Assembly (NCBI GenBank): GCA_009829735.1
Contig: CM020619.1
Span: 30,096,063 to 30,160,062 of the forward strand
Length of the DNA stretch: 64,000 bases
Direction of reading: 5' to 3'
DNA from: Pyropia yezoensis
Lineage: Eukaryota; Rhodophyta; Bangiophyceae; Bangiales; Bangiaceae
Shown: positions 32,676 through 44,500 of the stretch, piece by piece
Layout of the letters: every line of letters begins with the position of its first letter
Numbering within the stretch: the first letter of the stretch is position 1
The notes under the pieces: model-generated
Seen by the model: only the letters and a program-made list of their open reading frames with translations
The model's database searches: none
What the model was told of the DNA's origin: nothing
Program-made: the position numbers and the translations under genes

Positions 32676-33349
32676 GACGTCCTATTGGAATTGGAGGGGG
32701 GAGGAGTGACCAGGGGGGGGGCGGGAAGGGGGGGGAGGGGAAGGGGGGAAAGGAGGTAGAATGGCGCAGGGCGGGGGTCCGGTGGCGCGGTGGTGGCGAG
32801 GGGCGGGAAAAGGTCGGTGGCAACGGGATCCCGTTCCCGGGAGGAGGCCAGCGGGATCACCCGGCTGCAAGAGCCGGAAGCACCTTGTCCTTCGCGGCGT
32901 CACCGCGACTGCGACATGGCCTGCGGATGTGCTCCTGTGGACGATTTCTTGCACCCGTAGCCAGATCCGTCACTGTCCCCCGCTCTCAGCCCGCCGTCGT
33001 TGCTCCGGGCGCCGGTTGACGCCATCTACGGGCGGAAGGGGTGGGTGCGGGCGGACAGGCGGCGCAGCCGACAGGAGGACCAGGTTGGAAGAGGCGGCGA
33101 AGCGGTCGGACGTGCGTGATGCGCCCACCTCGTGATACTACAAAGACAGAAATGCTTGCACCATTTCCTCTGACCTGTTCGATGCATCCCCCTCCTCCCC
33201 GGCGCGACATGTCCATGCGATTGTGTCCAACCCACGGCCCCTGGTGTCTGCTCCACCCGCCTCTCCCAGCTCCTGCCCCGCCCGCCTGCCCCAGCGTCCG
33301 TCCCGTCGGCATATCCATTATACGCCACAACCACCCGTGGCGGCTCTAC
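32676..33349. other. Intergenic region between FabZ-like and SDR genes
   Basis: G-rich runs at 32650-32760 (upstream of the FabZ-like start on its strand) grade into ordinary non-coding sequence. No motif-bearing frame was found. Both flanking genes are on the minus strand. Confidence 0.45.
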
Positions 33350-35129
33350 CTATCCGCACGCACGCTCCGCCTCTGCCAGCAGCTCGGTGGAGCCCCCCCC
33401 CCCCTCCTCCGACGCCCTGGCTGCAAGGAGCGACAGCGTTGCTGCCGCCTCGCCCCGCCCGTCAAGGTCCACCATCTTGGTCCGCAGCAGCCCCTCGCTG
33501 GGCGGGTGCGTCATGTACCGCAGCGCCGGCGCGGGGTCCGACACGGCACGGATGAACGACGCGGCGCACTCGTCGGGGGTCTGGCCCGTGGCCTCAAAGT
33601 TGGCCATGTACGTGTCGATGTAAGCGTCCCAGGCGGGACGCAGCTCGTGGGGGGGAGACCACGGGTTGTCGGGGCGGCGGGCAAAGGGGGACGTGACGGG
33701 GCCGTGCTCGATCAACCAAGAGTGCATGCATACGGAAAAAACGCGAAGTCAAGTCAAGTCCAGCGTGGTGTGGTCAGTGGCGGAGCGTGAGGGCGACGAT
33801 GCCAACGGGGTCGGCACTCTTTGGGCACTGCCGCTCCCCCCCAGCGCCAGAACGACATCCTCAAGTCAGCGTGCAAGGGCACATTGACCTACGGGTGCGC
33901 CCCCGAAGGCCGCACACAGACGCGCCCTCACCCCCCCAAACGCATCAATACAAGTGGACACCAAGATACTTGAACTCGGCGTGGGCGCTCTCCCAGCAGC
34001 CCTCCATCGCAAACTTTGACGCCGCGTAGGCGCCAAAAAAGGGAGAGCCCACCAGGTCGCTCACGCTCGACACGCCCAGCACGCGCCCCGCCCGGCGGCG
34101 GCGCATCGACGGCACGACCGCCTTGACGAGGCGCAGGGCGCCAAAGAAGTTTACGTCCATCATGGCCGCGTAGTCCCCCACGGGCACCCCCTCCACGGTG
34201 GTGCGGGCGGCGTAGCCAGCGTTGGCAACCGCCACGTCCACCCGGCCCCCTGTGGCGGCAAGGATGGCCGCGACCGCGGTTACCACGCTGTGGTTGTCGC
34301 AAACGGACGCGGCTAGTGGGCGCGCACCGCGCGGGTCACGGAGGCCGGCCGAGTGGGCTGGGTGGCGCGCAGGTGGAAAAAAAAAAAAGGAACACAAGCT
34401 GTCCACAGTGGAGGGGGGAAGGCCGGCGCCAGCAGGCACCCGCCGTCCACGTCCTACGCGCAGACCCCAGAACGCACGTACCAACGCCACCGAGGCGCCT
34501 GTACAGTATGTACTGCACATGCAAGACAAGGACGGGCGCCACGCCATCCACGTACCCATCAGCCAGCCCTACTGCCGCCCCTGCCCCCCCCCCCCTTGCC
34601 TACCGCCCAGTCCTCAGGCAACACGCTCCGTTCGTTCCCCTTGACCTCCGCACCCGGCCCGTCCCGCCGCTCCCCCTCCCAGCCTGCGTGGGCTGCTAAA
34701 AGGCGGACCGGCATATCGGGCACGCGCTGCTGTTGCTCTTGGTGAACCACTTGACGAGGCACGACGAGTGGAACTTGTACGCCCACGTGCGGCACGTCAT
34801 GCGCGGCAGCGCGCCGGGTGTGAGGTGCAGCACCGAGTAGCACACGGGGTAGTCGTCGACGCCCGCAAAGGTGGCGTCCAGGTTGGACCGCCACAGCTCC
34901 ACCGCCGCCGCCACCCGCCCGTCCTGGCGGGACAAGAGGGTGGTCATGGCGAGGAGCGTCTTGCGCGGCGCCCATCCCCGCGTGGGACCGCGCCTCCACC
35001 GTCACGGGGGTGAGGGGGAAGGCGTCGCCCAGCTTGAGGTCAATCTCCAGCGCAATCTCCGACAGCGTGTAAGATGCCCACACCTCCTGCGCCACCGTCG
35101 AGCCGCGGACAGAGAGGGAGCCGACGCCA

Positions 35130-35161
<32 letters not shown>

Positions 35162-35803
35162 AACACTCGCCGCGGCCGCGGGGCTGGCACTCCCCGCCCC
35201 CGACGGCGGCGGCCGCGGCGCATGGGCGGTGACGCTCTTGACGTGGTCCACCTCGGCGGCGACGAGCGCGGGGGACACCCACCGCCGCACAAACGCCTCG
35301 ACCGCCGACGACGTTGCCCGGTTGACTTGCTCGGCGTACCACCGCCGCGACAGCGCGGGGAGGTGCTTGAGGGCGCGCGCAAACGCGGCGCCGGCAAGGA
35401 CGACAACGTCCCCAAACGCCGCCACGTCGGCGGTGCCCTCAACCCAGTCGCCATGGGCGGCAGCCGCCGCCGCCGCGGTCGACGCCGCCGCCGACGACGA
35501 CGCGGCCGTCGACGCGGCGGTCGGGTCGTCCCCACCAGGGCCGGGCGGCGCCCATGGCGGGCACGGGAGGAGGAGGTCGGTCCCCATCGGGGCGGCCGCG
35601 GCGGCGGCCGCCGCCGCCGCCCCCCACCGCCGCTCCTCTGCCGTACCAGTGTGGCCAGCGCGGGCCAGCGCTACGGATACGGCCAGCCCAATGCCGCTGT
35701 TGGCGCCCGTCACAATCGCCACGGGGGCGTTTGCAGCGGGTGCTGGTGGGGGAGGGAAGGTGGTCCCGATGGCGCTCTCCGCGGGTCCATCTGTAGATGC
35801 CAT
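33350..35803 (-). CDS. Short-chain dehydrogenase/reductase, split gene
   Basis: Exon 1 (35803-35647) starts MASTDGPAESAIG and carries the Rossmann motif VTGANSGIG. Intron 1 (35646-34358) has donor G|GTACGG and, after a 14-T tract, acceptor CACCCAG. The junction joins HT-G|CC-HSAGLRDPRGA in phase. Exon 2 (34357 to about 33950) has VDVAVANAGYA (NAG motif), SSVSDLV (catalytic Ser) and YAASKFAMEG (YxxxK). An exon 3 (about 33721-33350) reads LIEHGPVTSPF ... DLDGRGEAAATL and ends at a TAG. The order matches retinol dehydrogenase 8/17-beta-HSD1-like SDRs, which use NAD(P)(H) on lipid or steroid-like alcohols or ketones. The splice sites between exons 2 and 3 (roughly 33945-33725) could not be fixed with canonical GT-AG. 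Intron 1 contains a listerin fragment. Confidence 0.72.
34358..35646 (-). other. Intron 1 of the SDR gene
   Basis: This 1289-bp intron is large compared with the other intron seen in the window (382 bp). The donor is GTACGG and the acceptor is CACCCAG preceded by an uninterrupted T14 on the minus strand. Most of its length is occupied by same-strand listerin-like coding sequence. Confidence 0.7.
34696..35580 (-). pseudogene. Listerin (LTN1) C-terminal fragment nested in SDR intron
   Basis: The first frame contains a possible start MGTDLLLPCPPWAPP, then ALKHLPALSRRWYAEQVNRA, FVRRWVSPALVAAE and TVAQEVWASYTLSEIALEID with FPLTPVTVE. This is the RWD-like region before the RING of listerin, the ribosome quality-control E3 ligase. 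A frameshift near 34985 moves the sequence to the frame of WAPRKTLLAMTTLL, LWRSNLDATFAGVDD and the RING: PVCYSVLH ... MTCRTWAYKFHSSCLVKWF ... SACPICRSAF, with a stop at 34696. Two zinc ligands are lost: the first Cys is Tyr (DDYPVC) and the fourth is Trp (CRTW). Full listerin is well over 1000 residues and only about 295 are here. A truncated, decaying duplicate is the simplest reading; a neofunctional nested gene is possible. Confidence 0.65.
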
Positions 35804-37066
35804 GGCGTACACGACCAACGTGGGTGGGTGGAGGCCGCGGCGGGGGGCAGGGAAGTCAAGGGCGAAGAAGGATTGATTCCGTGGGAACGAGTGCTGTCTG
35901 CCTGCCATCGCGACGCCGGTGGGTTGGCCAGAGGATGGAGATTGAGATGAGGCTTGCAGATGAAGTCTGCTGCCGCTGATGAAGGGGAGCGCAGAAGGGA
36001 AAGCATTGCAAGGCGCCCATCATAAAGGATGGCAAAGCGCCGATCACGGCCCCGCCGGCACGACCGCGACGGCAGTTGGGCATCGAACGCCTGGGACGGG
36101 CTCCATCAGGGCCTAGTGGCAACCCGCCAGCCGCCGTGAACGATGCGGCATGGCCCTGCCTCGGCATGGGCGAGGCTCGCCCGGCGGGCGCAGCTACTGT
36201 GCGTCCCGCAAAAAGTGGACGTGCACGGGGTCGTGCAGTGTGGGTTTGATTGATCCAGTGGCCGATGTTTGACGTGATCACGACACGAGCACATCCACTT
36301 TTTACGGGACGCACTATATTGACATGCGTGGATGGAGGCCGTTTATTGGCTTTCATCACTGATTGTTGGGACGGGGTGGGAAGTTATTCGCGCCCCCTCC
36401 CACTGCGACTCCGAATTTGGCCTCGCGGCCATCTACGTGGCCGCAACTGGATTTGGGCGACCCTGCCACTTGGCACCCGATCGGTTGACGAGGGAAGCAG
36501 CGGGCGCTGGGCGGTGCTCGGGCGCCGGGGCCACGCACCCGCCGCAGCCGGTGCACTGGCGGGAGCAGCGGCAAGGAGAGCAGCGGCAAGGACGGCAGGG
36601 GGCGCGGGCGACGGCTACCCTCGTGGCGACCTGTAGGGAGGACACAGTGGCGGCAGGGGCCCCACGTGGGAGAGGGACACGGCTGGACGGGCGCGGTGGG
36701 GCGCCCGCTTGGGGAGGCGGGGACCGACTGACGGCGGCCCCGCGTGAGAGGGACGCTTTGTGTGTGGGAGGATGAGAGAGGACCGGGGGCACCCATATAT
36801 AGACGTGTGGGTGGAAGCCGGGAGAGAGCGGCAGAGGCAGGTACGACAAGACCTTTTACTCTCGACCCACCGTCGTCACGACCACCAACACACACGCACA
36901 CTGAACACTGATGGACAAAGTCAGGGCATGGCCGCGGGTCCCGCGCGGAGTGCCGTCGACGAGGCCTCACGTCGCCTTTGCTGATGTCTGGTTGTGCCTC
37001 GGTGCCGCGACCTCGCCGCTTTTATGGGTAGGGACGCCCAGCGCACCCCCTGCCCAGGGTTGAGAG
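35804..37066. other. Intergenic region with one MITE
   Basis: No gene was recognised apart from the 120-bp element at 36197-36316. Open frames over 36330-36970 are compositional. A TATATA stretch lies near 36795. Confidence 0.45.
36197..36316. mobile_element. 120-bp MITE-like hairpin element with TA flanks
   Basis: The left arm TGTGCGTCCCGCAAAAAGTG continuing GACGTGCAC...GTCGTG is the near-complement of the right arm CACGACACGAGCACATCC then ACTTTTTACGGGACGCACTA. This gives about 37 bp of imperfect terminal inverted repeat around a ~45-bp centre. TA dinucleotides flank it at 36195-36196 and 36317-36318, consistent with Tc1/mariner-type insertion. Confidence 0.7.
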
Positions 37067-37577
37067 GCGATAATTATTGAGTCAAAACTATCGAGTAAAT
37101 TATCAGAAAAGAATAACGTTCAGGAGAGCCGGAACGATAATGATTACCAGACGTCCACGTGTTCCACCACGTGTCGGCTCGGAGGCCCATCAGACCAGAC
37201 CGGACCGCCTGATCACGCGGCAGTGCCGCACCCTGTCGTCGTCTTCGGAACTGTGTACGTAGCCGCGATACAGTACGGCAGCGTGCCCAGCCAAGATCCA
37301 GACCCACACCACGAGGACGATAGGAGCTACCTACGCCGACTAGGACTTCACATCCTCCGCGGCGTACTGTACTCGGCGGGTGCGGCCGCCCCACGCGGCA
37401 CGTTCTCCGCCGCCTGCGTACTACGCGGCCCAATTTAGGCTCTACGCCCTTTCCGAAAGCCGTGTCCGCCGCTCGTCATGCGGCTCGTGTTGGGCACGAC
37501 GTGGTTAATTCATCGCTGTCATCCTAACACGTGGCTCCTGGGCGATAACTATCAGAAACGATTTCAATAATTATCGC
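37067..37577. mobile_element. Putative 511-bp TIR element
   Basis: GCGATAATTATTGA at 37067-37080 is a perfect inverted match of TCAATAATTATCGC at 37564-37577. Both ends are strikingly AT-rich against a GC-rich interior that contains several CACGTG sites. A second, degenerate GCGATAACTATCAG copy lies just inside the right end. No target-site duplication is clear. There is no coding capacity. Confidence 0.5.
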
Positions 37578-39149
37578 ATGTTTTTGTTAACGATGGATGC
37601 TTTCGCAAAATATATCAACCCTGCCCCTGCCCTACAACAAGAATAACCAGGATATCCGGGTTCTTGGTGCAGTATTCCGGGTTTTTTCCCGGATTACTGC
37701 CCTACCCCCCACCTGGGCAACTCCCTAATCAATTTCCCAGAGGGGTGGCTGCGGAGCCATTTTGTTCCGGGTTTTATACCGGGCGTTACGGATTGATGGA
37801 GAGCCCCCCCCGCCTTCCCTGTTCAGAGTCCGCGACGCCGCTCGCTCACCCCCCCGGCTTGCTCGCTCCCACTGCGCCCCCATCCCCGGCGCGGCCCTGC
37901 CGCCATGCCGCCTCGCCGCCGCGCCGAGCTGCTCTCACCACAGCAATGCTCCGTGACCAATGGCCAGTCGACTAACATAAAATCTTGTGAGGGTTTCCAG
38001 GCCGTCGCGGCTCCGACCGCACGCTCCCTTCGACTCCAAGACCGCCGATCCAGCTCAGTCGGGAAAGGGGTTAATGCTGCAAGTCGTCTGCACAGCCCTC
38101 CGCCGTCCGCTGGCAGGCCGCTGCCATGGGGGTGCCGTGGGCAGGGCATTTTCAACCTGAATGTCACGAGATCCGGGGATGGAGGGCGGGTAAGGATGGG
38201 GAGTGACGGGCGTGTTCATGCTGGAGGCAGACAGGGGCTCTCGGCACTTCTGGCAATGACGTACAAATCCCCGTTGTATCGCTAGTGTCACGCCCGAGCC
38301 AATGGCTTGTCGTGACATTAGCGCTGTCGCCCCTCCCCACTGTCCTTGCCAAGAAAATCTGGCCTGCACGCAGTCTGGCCCGCGGGAGCTCCCTCGCAGG
38401 CCAGCCCACGCCGCACGACCCCCTCAAGCCGCTCTATTCTGTCCCTCCAGCGCCCTCAGCGTTCAGGTGCGCCTCCACTCGCCATCGACTATACAGCCAA
38501 TCATGGCTGCTCAACGCCCAGCCGACCTCGACCTGGCTGACCCAATCGCTTTCGCCCACCCGCACTCGCCGCCCGCATTCTCAAACTGCCCACGTACGGC
38601 GGTCACGCTCCTCCAACCAAATTTAGGCTGGTAGCGATCTCGAGAGATATACATCGCTGGCCATGGCGCCAGCCCCCCCCCTTCCGACCGGCCCGACGCC
38701 ACGCGCTTTCCACCCCACCATGAGCTACCACCGCATGTGCCGCGAGAGCTTCCCATTCGGGGCACCCGCCGTTTCACCACTTCCGCGCCGAGCCGAGGTG
38801 CGCCAGAGCTTCCGGGCTGGTCTGGAAGCGTCTAGATGCGTCAGGGCACTGTATCTGATCGATGGAAGTTCCATAACGACGGCGCACTTCGGGTCAGCCG
38901 CAGCCGCGTGCGGGGGGAGGGGGGAGGCAGGGGGGGCGGGGTGCTGCTGGCCAGGAGTGAAGGCCCCTTTAAATCGACTGACCCCGCCACCTCGGAAACC
39001 ATATGGGTCAGCTCATCTCGCAGCACCGTACCCGCCCCTCCTCGTCCCTCCCAAACTCCATCTGCTGCCCTCAACTCTCTCCTCAAGATATCTTCCACCC
39101 CTCTTCAAGCCACTATCGCTGGCGCCGCAACTGCTTCAGCCATCAAACT
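37578..39149. other. Non-coding stretch upstream of CACTA relic
   Basis: CCGGGTTTT repeats occur at 37655-37785. No gene motif was seen. A CACTA-type terminus for the downstream transposase was looked for and not found. Confidence 0.4.
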
Positions 39150-41506
39150 ATGTCAGGATCGGCTGTTCAAGATTGCTTTTGCCCTCAGTGCGGAAAAAGC
39201 GTTCCAAGGCCGACATGGTTTCGCCATGACGATGGAAGGCGTCGTCGTCTGGCTGGTCACAGTAAAGGTCCACCCAGTCACCCGGACCTCACCCTATCTA
39301 ACTTTATGGAGACCAGTGGTTCCCAATTGGGCACGGGATCTCCCAGCACCCAAAACGATGATGGCGGGGCTGACAGCGCAGCTGGCATGCACAGGCTGTG
39401 GAGCGCTGCCACCGGGCCTGCTCCGCCGTCACCCTCGACGTCTGGAACATCAACGTCCGAATCCGACACCAGTTCCGGAGTCTGGTTACCCGACGACGAC
39501 TACCATGATCTTCCAGAAATGGAATACTATTGCGAAGAGGAAACGATAACGGGCCCTCAACACCATCAAGTTTCTTCTTTTGCTCCCGTTTTGCAAGACA
39601 GCGTGCCAGCCAATGGGGTCTTCGCGCCAGTTCAAGATTTCATCCGCAAGATCAAAGACCTGGCTTATTTTACCTATCGTGAGGAGTTTCGAGTCACTGT
39701 CCAAGGTGCAGCGAAAATGTAGAAGCAGAGGTCAGATCTCATCAGCCGCACTCCCGCGACTCACGACAGCCTCGTCCATGGGGTTGTCCAGGTCCACACT
39801 CTTGCTGTGGACGCATGCATCAACGGCTGTTCAGCGTTTACGGCGTCAAGAACTGACAGCAACGTCTGTGACGTTTGTCAGACAAGCCGACGAAACATCG
39901 ACGGAACGCCAAGAAAGCAGGTAATTTATTGGTCTATCATTCCTTGGCTCATGTCCTTGCCTGCGTCTCCGGCGACTGCCAAAGAGATCATTTCCACGAT
40001 GGCGACGGCTCGTAGTGACGCTGCCAAACCAGCTCAGGATTTACCAGAGATTTGTGACTGGTATCACGGCACTGTCTTCCGTCAACTGTCCCAGCAAGGG
40101 CATTTCACAGCAGATACCGATATTGCACTCAGTCTTTCGACAGACGGTTTCGAGGCTTGGCGACAGCAAGGCTTCCAAGCGTGGCCATTCGTCATCACGG
40201 CGCTCAACTTGGGACCTGAGCGGCGTTGCAGAACTTTTTCCCAATGGATCGCAGCCGTTACCCCAGGTCCAAAACAGCCGGCTGATTTGGAGTCGCTTTT
40301 CCACCCGCTCTTTCACGACTTTAATCTTCTGGCGAGAGGAATTCCAGGAGTCAAGGTCGCGGGGCTGGCAACAGAAGTCGTTCTCCGCTGCTTGCTCGTG
40401 CAGGTCACGGGTGATATGCCCGCTATCTATACGATGTTCAGCACTACTGGGAGCGGCGGACGACCACCTAACCGATTTAGAGATTTCAGGGTGTGCGGCA
40501 CGTGTCGATGTACTACTACCCTTCCACGCACGCCACGAGCCGGGCTTCATCATTTTCAATCTCACGGCCGTCTGACGACAAGCGCTCCCCAGCAAAGTTT
40601 ATGGCAGACGCTCGAAAAGTCGAAGAAGCCCGTGCTGGATCAGGGCCGCTGTACTCAGTGGAGAAGCTAGTCAAGAACTGTAGCATCAAAGGCTACTCAC
40701 TTTTTATCTGCCCGAGTCCTGAAGATCGCGTTCGCTATTCCCACCTCAAGTACCTGGAAAGAATTGTTCCTGATATTGCGCCATACGACACGATGCACCC
40801 GCTCCTGAGCAATGTCGTTCCAAGAATCAGGGAGTTGGTGACTGCAGCTGGGACTGCGCCTGGATCGGCCCACGACGATTACGTTCTTTCATCCGAGAGC
40901 ATTGCGAAGGTTGGCCAAGAAATGCGGCTTGCTCGTGGCACCGTGCCCACTGCCCAAGCGCGCAGCCTTCGAAGTGTTCAGGTTTGATACAAGTCTTTCA
41001 AGGCAGCTGATTGCATGTTCTTCATTTTAAGCATCGCCGAAGTCGCATTTGCTGGACGACTTCCCGACAAGCATTCAACATGATCAGGTCGCTACGTAAG
41101 GCTTGTCGCGTGATCGTCCGACCATCCCCTCTGAGCAGAGCTGACGTTATTGGCGCAAGAGGACATTTTCGAGACTTCTGCTCTGCTTTTTACAGCAACG
41201 TCTACGCCGGCTTCTGTGACAGACTTCCTTTTTGCCGGCTTCCTTTGACCACGCTGCTGGACATCGTGGCAAATATTCTGTCGTGTGGTCCAGTCTGGGC
41301 ATCTTGGCAGTTTCCCGTAGAGCGGGCAAATGAGACCCTGTCCCCTTTGATTCGGTCCCACTTTGGCCCTCACGAGTCGCTCACGACCGCGATTACGCGA
41401 AAATGGGAGGCGCAGCTTCTGTCAAGCTTTGGCGAAGCACTCTGCCCAACGCCGTGGAATCGCGCGACGGGCCAGCCAGTGGACGCTTCAGAAGCCTTCA
41501 TGAGAG
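39150..41506 (+). pseudogene. CACTA (EnSpm, Tnp2-type) transposase relic
   Basis: The ATG at 39150 starts MSGSAVQDCFCPQCGKSVPR, an N-terminal zinc-finger-like motif. A TAG at 39720-39722 interrupts the frame, which continues in phase with VHGVVQVHTLAVDACINGCS and CDVC. Tnp2 core features follow: LSTDGFEAWRQQGFQAWPFV, IAAVTPGPKQPADLESLFHP. After a frame change near 40490 comes VKNCSIKGYSLFICPSPEDR and DIAPYDTMHPLLSNVVP, the DxMH motif of the family. After another change near 41000 comes WQFPVERANETLSPLIRSHF. These are cut-and-paste DNA transposase landmarks in the correct order across three frames, so it is dead or contains unrecognised introns. The sequence ends abruptly where gypsy element A begins at 41507. 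Confidence 0.8.
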
Positions 41507-41509
41507 GAA

Positions 41510-44500
41510 TTCCGGGCGCAGTATGCCCGGACCTTCTCAGCAGAAAGATTTTCCACGTATTCCAACGTATCATCCTTCGCCTTGTAGCCGAACAAAAGCA
41601 CCCTCAACATGAGGTGGTTGGTGTCATCATCCCACCCGCGGTCGATGAACTTATCGAACACGTACTCCTGCGGGCCCTGTTTGGCCGCAGGTAGCGAAGG
41701 CAGGCGCCACGCTTCAGCGCACGCGCCCAAGCCGGGTCGCCTGCAGGAGGTGGTGCAACTTTTACCACGTCCTGTCCATTTACTCTGCGGACCCCATCGT
41801 CACTTTCGATGGTAAACCGCCGTCCATCTGTACGAAGGACCTGGTATGGCCCCTTCGTCTGGAATACCAACTTACCCCCAGTTGGGGTGTGTAAGTGAGC
41901 CAGTACCCAGTCACCCTGCTCGGGGACGTGCTTGGCGTTACGCACCCTTTTGTCAAAAACACGCTTGTAGCGCTTTTGCGCTTTGTCCATCTCGGCCCTG
42001 ACTTTACGGATGCGTTTTTTGAGCCCAGCAGCGAACTCCGCCTTACTCTCAGTGGGAGTAGGTGTACTGCCATCGGCCTCCCTAGTTGGGAGCGGCCGCC
42101 GTACGGCAATAGACCGCACGCGACGGGGGGTCACAAACGCGAGGGGTGCTTCCCCGGTAGATGAGTGAACCTGCGAATTGTAGGCCGTCGTAAGAATAGA
42201 AATGTATTGGTCCCACGTTTTCACGTGCTCACTCACATAGTTGCGCAGCTGTCGAACAATAGTTTTGTTGAAGCGCTCCGACTGCCCATTAGTTTGGGGG
42301 TGGTAGGGGGTGGCATAGTTTGCCTGAACCCCCAACATATCCAGCACTCCCTGAAACAGTACGGACGCAAATTGCGGTCCATTGTCCGATAGGGTACTGT
42401 CCGGGATGCCATACGCGGCAACCCAGTGATCTAGGAAGGCTGACACGACCGACATGGCCGTGATCTCTGCCAGAGGGATCGCTCGCGTAAGTTTCGTGAA
42501 GCGATCGCAGATGACCAGGAGGTACTGGTTGCCCTCCTCGGTCACTGGCAGGGGCCCAAGGATGTCTTTTGCCAACGCGGCAAAGGCCTCCTTGGCCGGG
42601 AACAGTAACATAGCCGTAGTAGGCCGCCGTTCCATCAGACGGTTCTGCGCACAACTTGTGCAGGCAGCCACCCAACTGTAGATGTCCACCACCATGGACG
42701 GCCAGTAGTACCTGGTCCTCAGGGTCTGGTACAGTTTACTAGACCCCAGGTGTCCATCTGTGGGAGCATTATGCTCCCTCTCAAGAATACTGTCCTTGAG
42801 GGATGCGGGGACGACAAGTTGTTCAGTCCCCTGAATTACCCCCCTCCTCAAGAGGAGGCCATCGTCTCCGATGAAGAACCGCGTCTCCGCCACCCTATCC
42901 AGCGTATCCCTCTGCGACTTGCAGAAGGGGCCCTCGGCCTGGGCCTTCACCACCTCGTCCAGGGACAGGGGCAAGTAGTTCTTGTTCCCCGGCGCCTCGG
43001 GGTCCAACGCCTGACCCGAGCGCGTGACTACCCCCGCGATGGGGATGTCATCATCGACTGAGTTAGTGTCCAGCCCCTCGGTAGGTACCCGAGAAAGGCC
43101 GTCGGCAAGGGCATGTTGCCTGCCAGTTCGGTACTCAATATCAAAGTTGAAGGGTGCCAGTCGCACCCTCCACCTGTTGAGGCGTGCGTTCGTGCAATCC
43201 GTCTTAAAGATGAACTGCAACGCGCGGTGGTCACAGCGGATGAGGAACTTCTCACCCTCTAGGTAGTGACGAAGTGACGTCACCGCCCACACCACTACGA
43301 GTCCTTCCAACTCGGTGACTCCGTAGTTCTTCTCAGCCGAGTTCAGCCCCTTGCTGAAGTATCCCACCGGCAAGTACTTCTTGTCCGGCTGCTGCTGAAG
43401 CAACACACAACCAAGTTGGTCGTAGCTAGCATCCACGTCTAAGATGTAGTGGCCTCCCAACCTGGGAATAGCCAAGATAGGGGGCTTCAGCAGAAGGTCC
43501 CGAAGAGTCTCATAGGATTCCTGCTCCACTCGACTTGGGGGAGGCAGGTGCTTCGGTAGCGTCGAGCTAACTAGCTCATTCAGCGGCTTCGCCACCTTGG
43601 CGAAGCCCTTGGTGAAACGTCGGTACACGATACATATCCCGAGGAAGCTCTTCATCTGGGTCAGGGTCCGGGGGTACTGAGCCTTACGGATGGCTCTCAA
43701 ATTCGTCTTGTTGACACTGAGGCGCCCCGGGCGGACAACATGTCCCAAGTATTCCACCTCCTGAGTGAAGAGGTGTCACTTACTCGCCTTCAGTGACACA
43801 CCGGCGTCAGCAAGTAGCTTGAACACCTGGCCAAGATAGCCAATGTGTTCCTCCGGACTTCGGGAGAACACAATGATATCTTCTAGGTACACGAGACAGA
43901 TCTGCCACCGTACTCCGGCCAGAATCATGTCCATAGCGCGCTGGAAAGTTGCCAGCGCGTTGCACAGTCCAAACGGGAGTCGCTTGCACTGGTAGGTACC
44001 ACAGTGACAGGTACAGGTAGTTTTATGCCTGTCTTCCAAAGCAATGGGAATTTGCCAGTACCCCGCGTTACAGTCTAGGACGGAGAACACGTTGGCCTCC
44101 CCCAGAGAGTCCAGGCAGTCGTCCATCCTAGGTAGGGGATAACTGTCCTTCACCGTGCTCTCGTTGAGCTTACGGTAGTCGATACAGACTCGTGGGGTCC
44201 CATCAACTTTGGGGACGATCACCACCGGACGCGCCCACTCGGCGTTGCTGGCCTCGATCACATCGAGGGCCTCCATGCGAGCGACTTGCTCCTTAACGAA
44301 AGCCCTTGAACGGGGCCCTCCCCTATACGGTTGTTGGCGTATAGGGGGTGCACCGGGTTTCAACTCGATCCGGTGTTCGGTGGCTCTCATGAGTCCCAAT
44401 TGACCATCCCACAACTTGTGATATTGGTCCAAGAGGCGTTCCACTTGAACCCTCAACCTGGGTGGAACACTCTCCATGTTCACATGGGGCCGAAGAGAGG

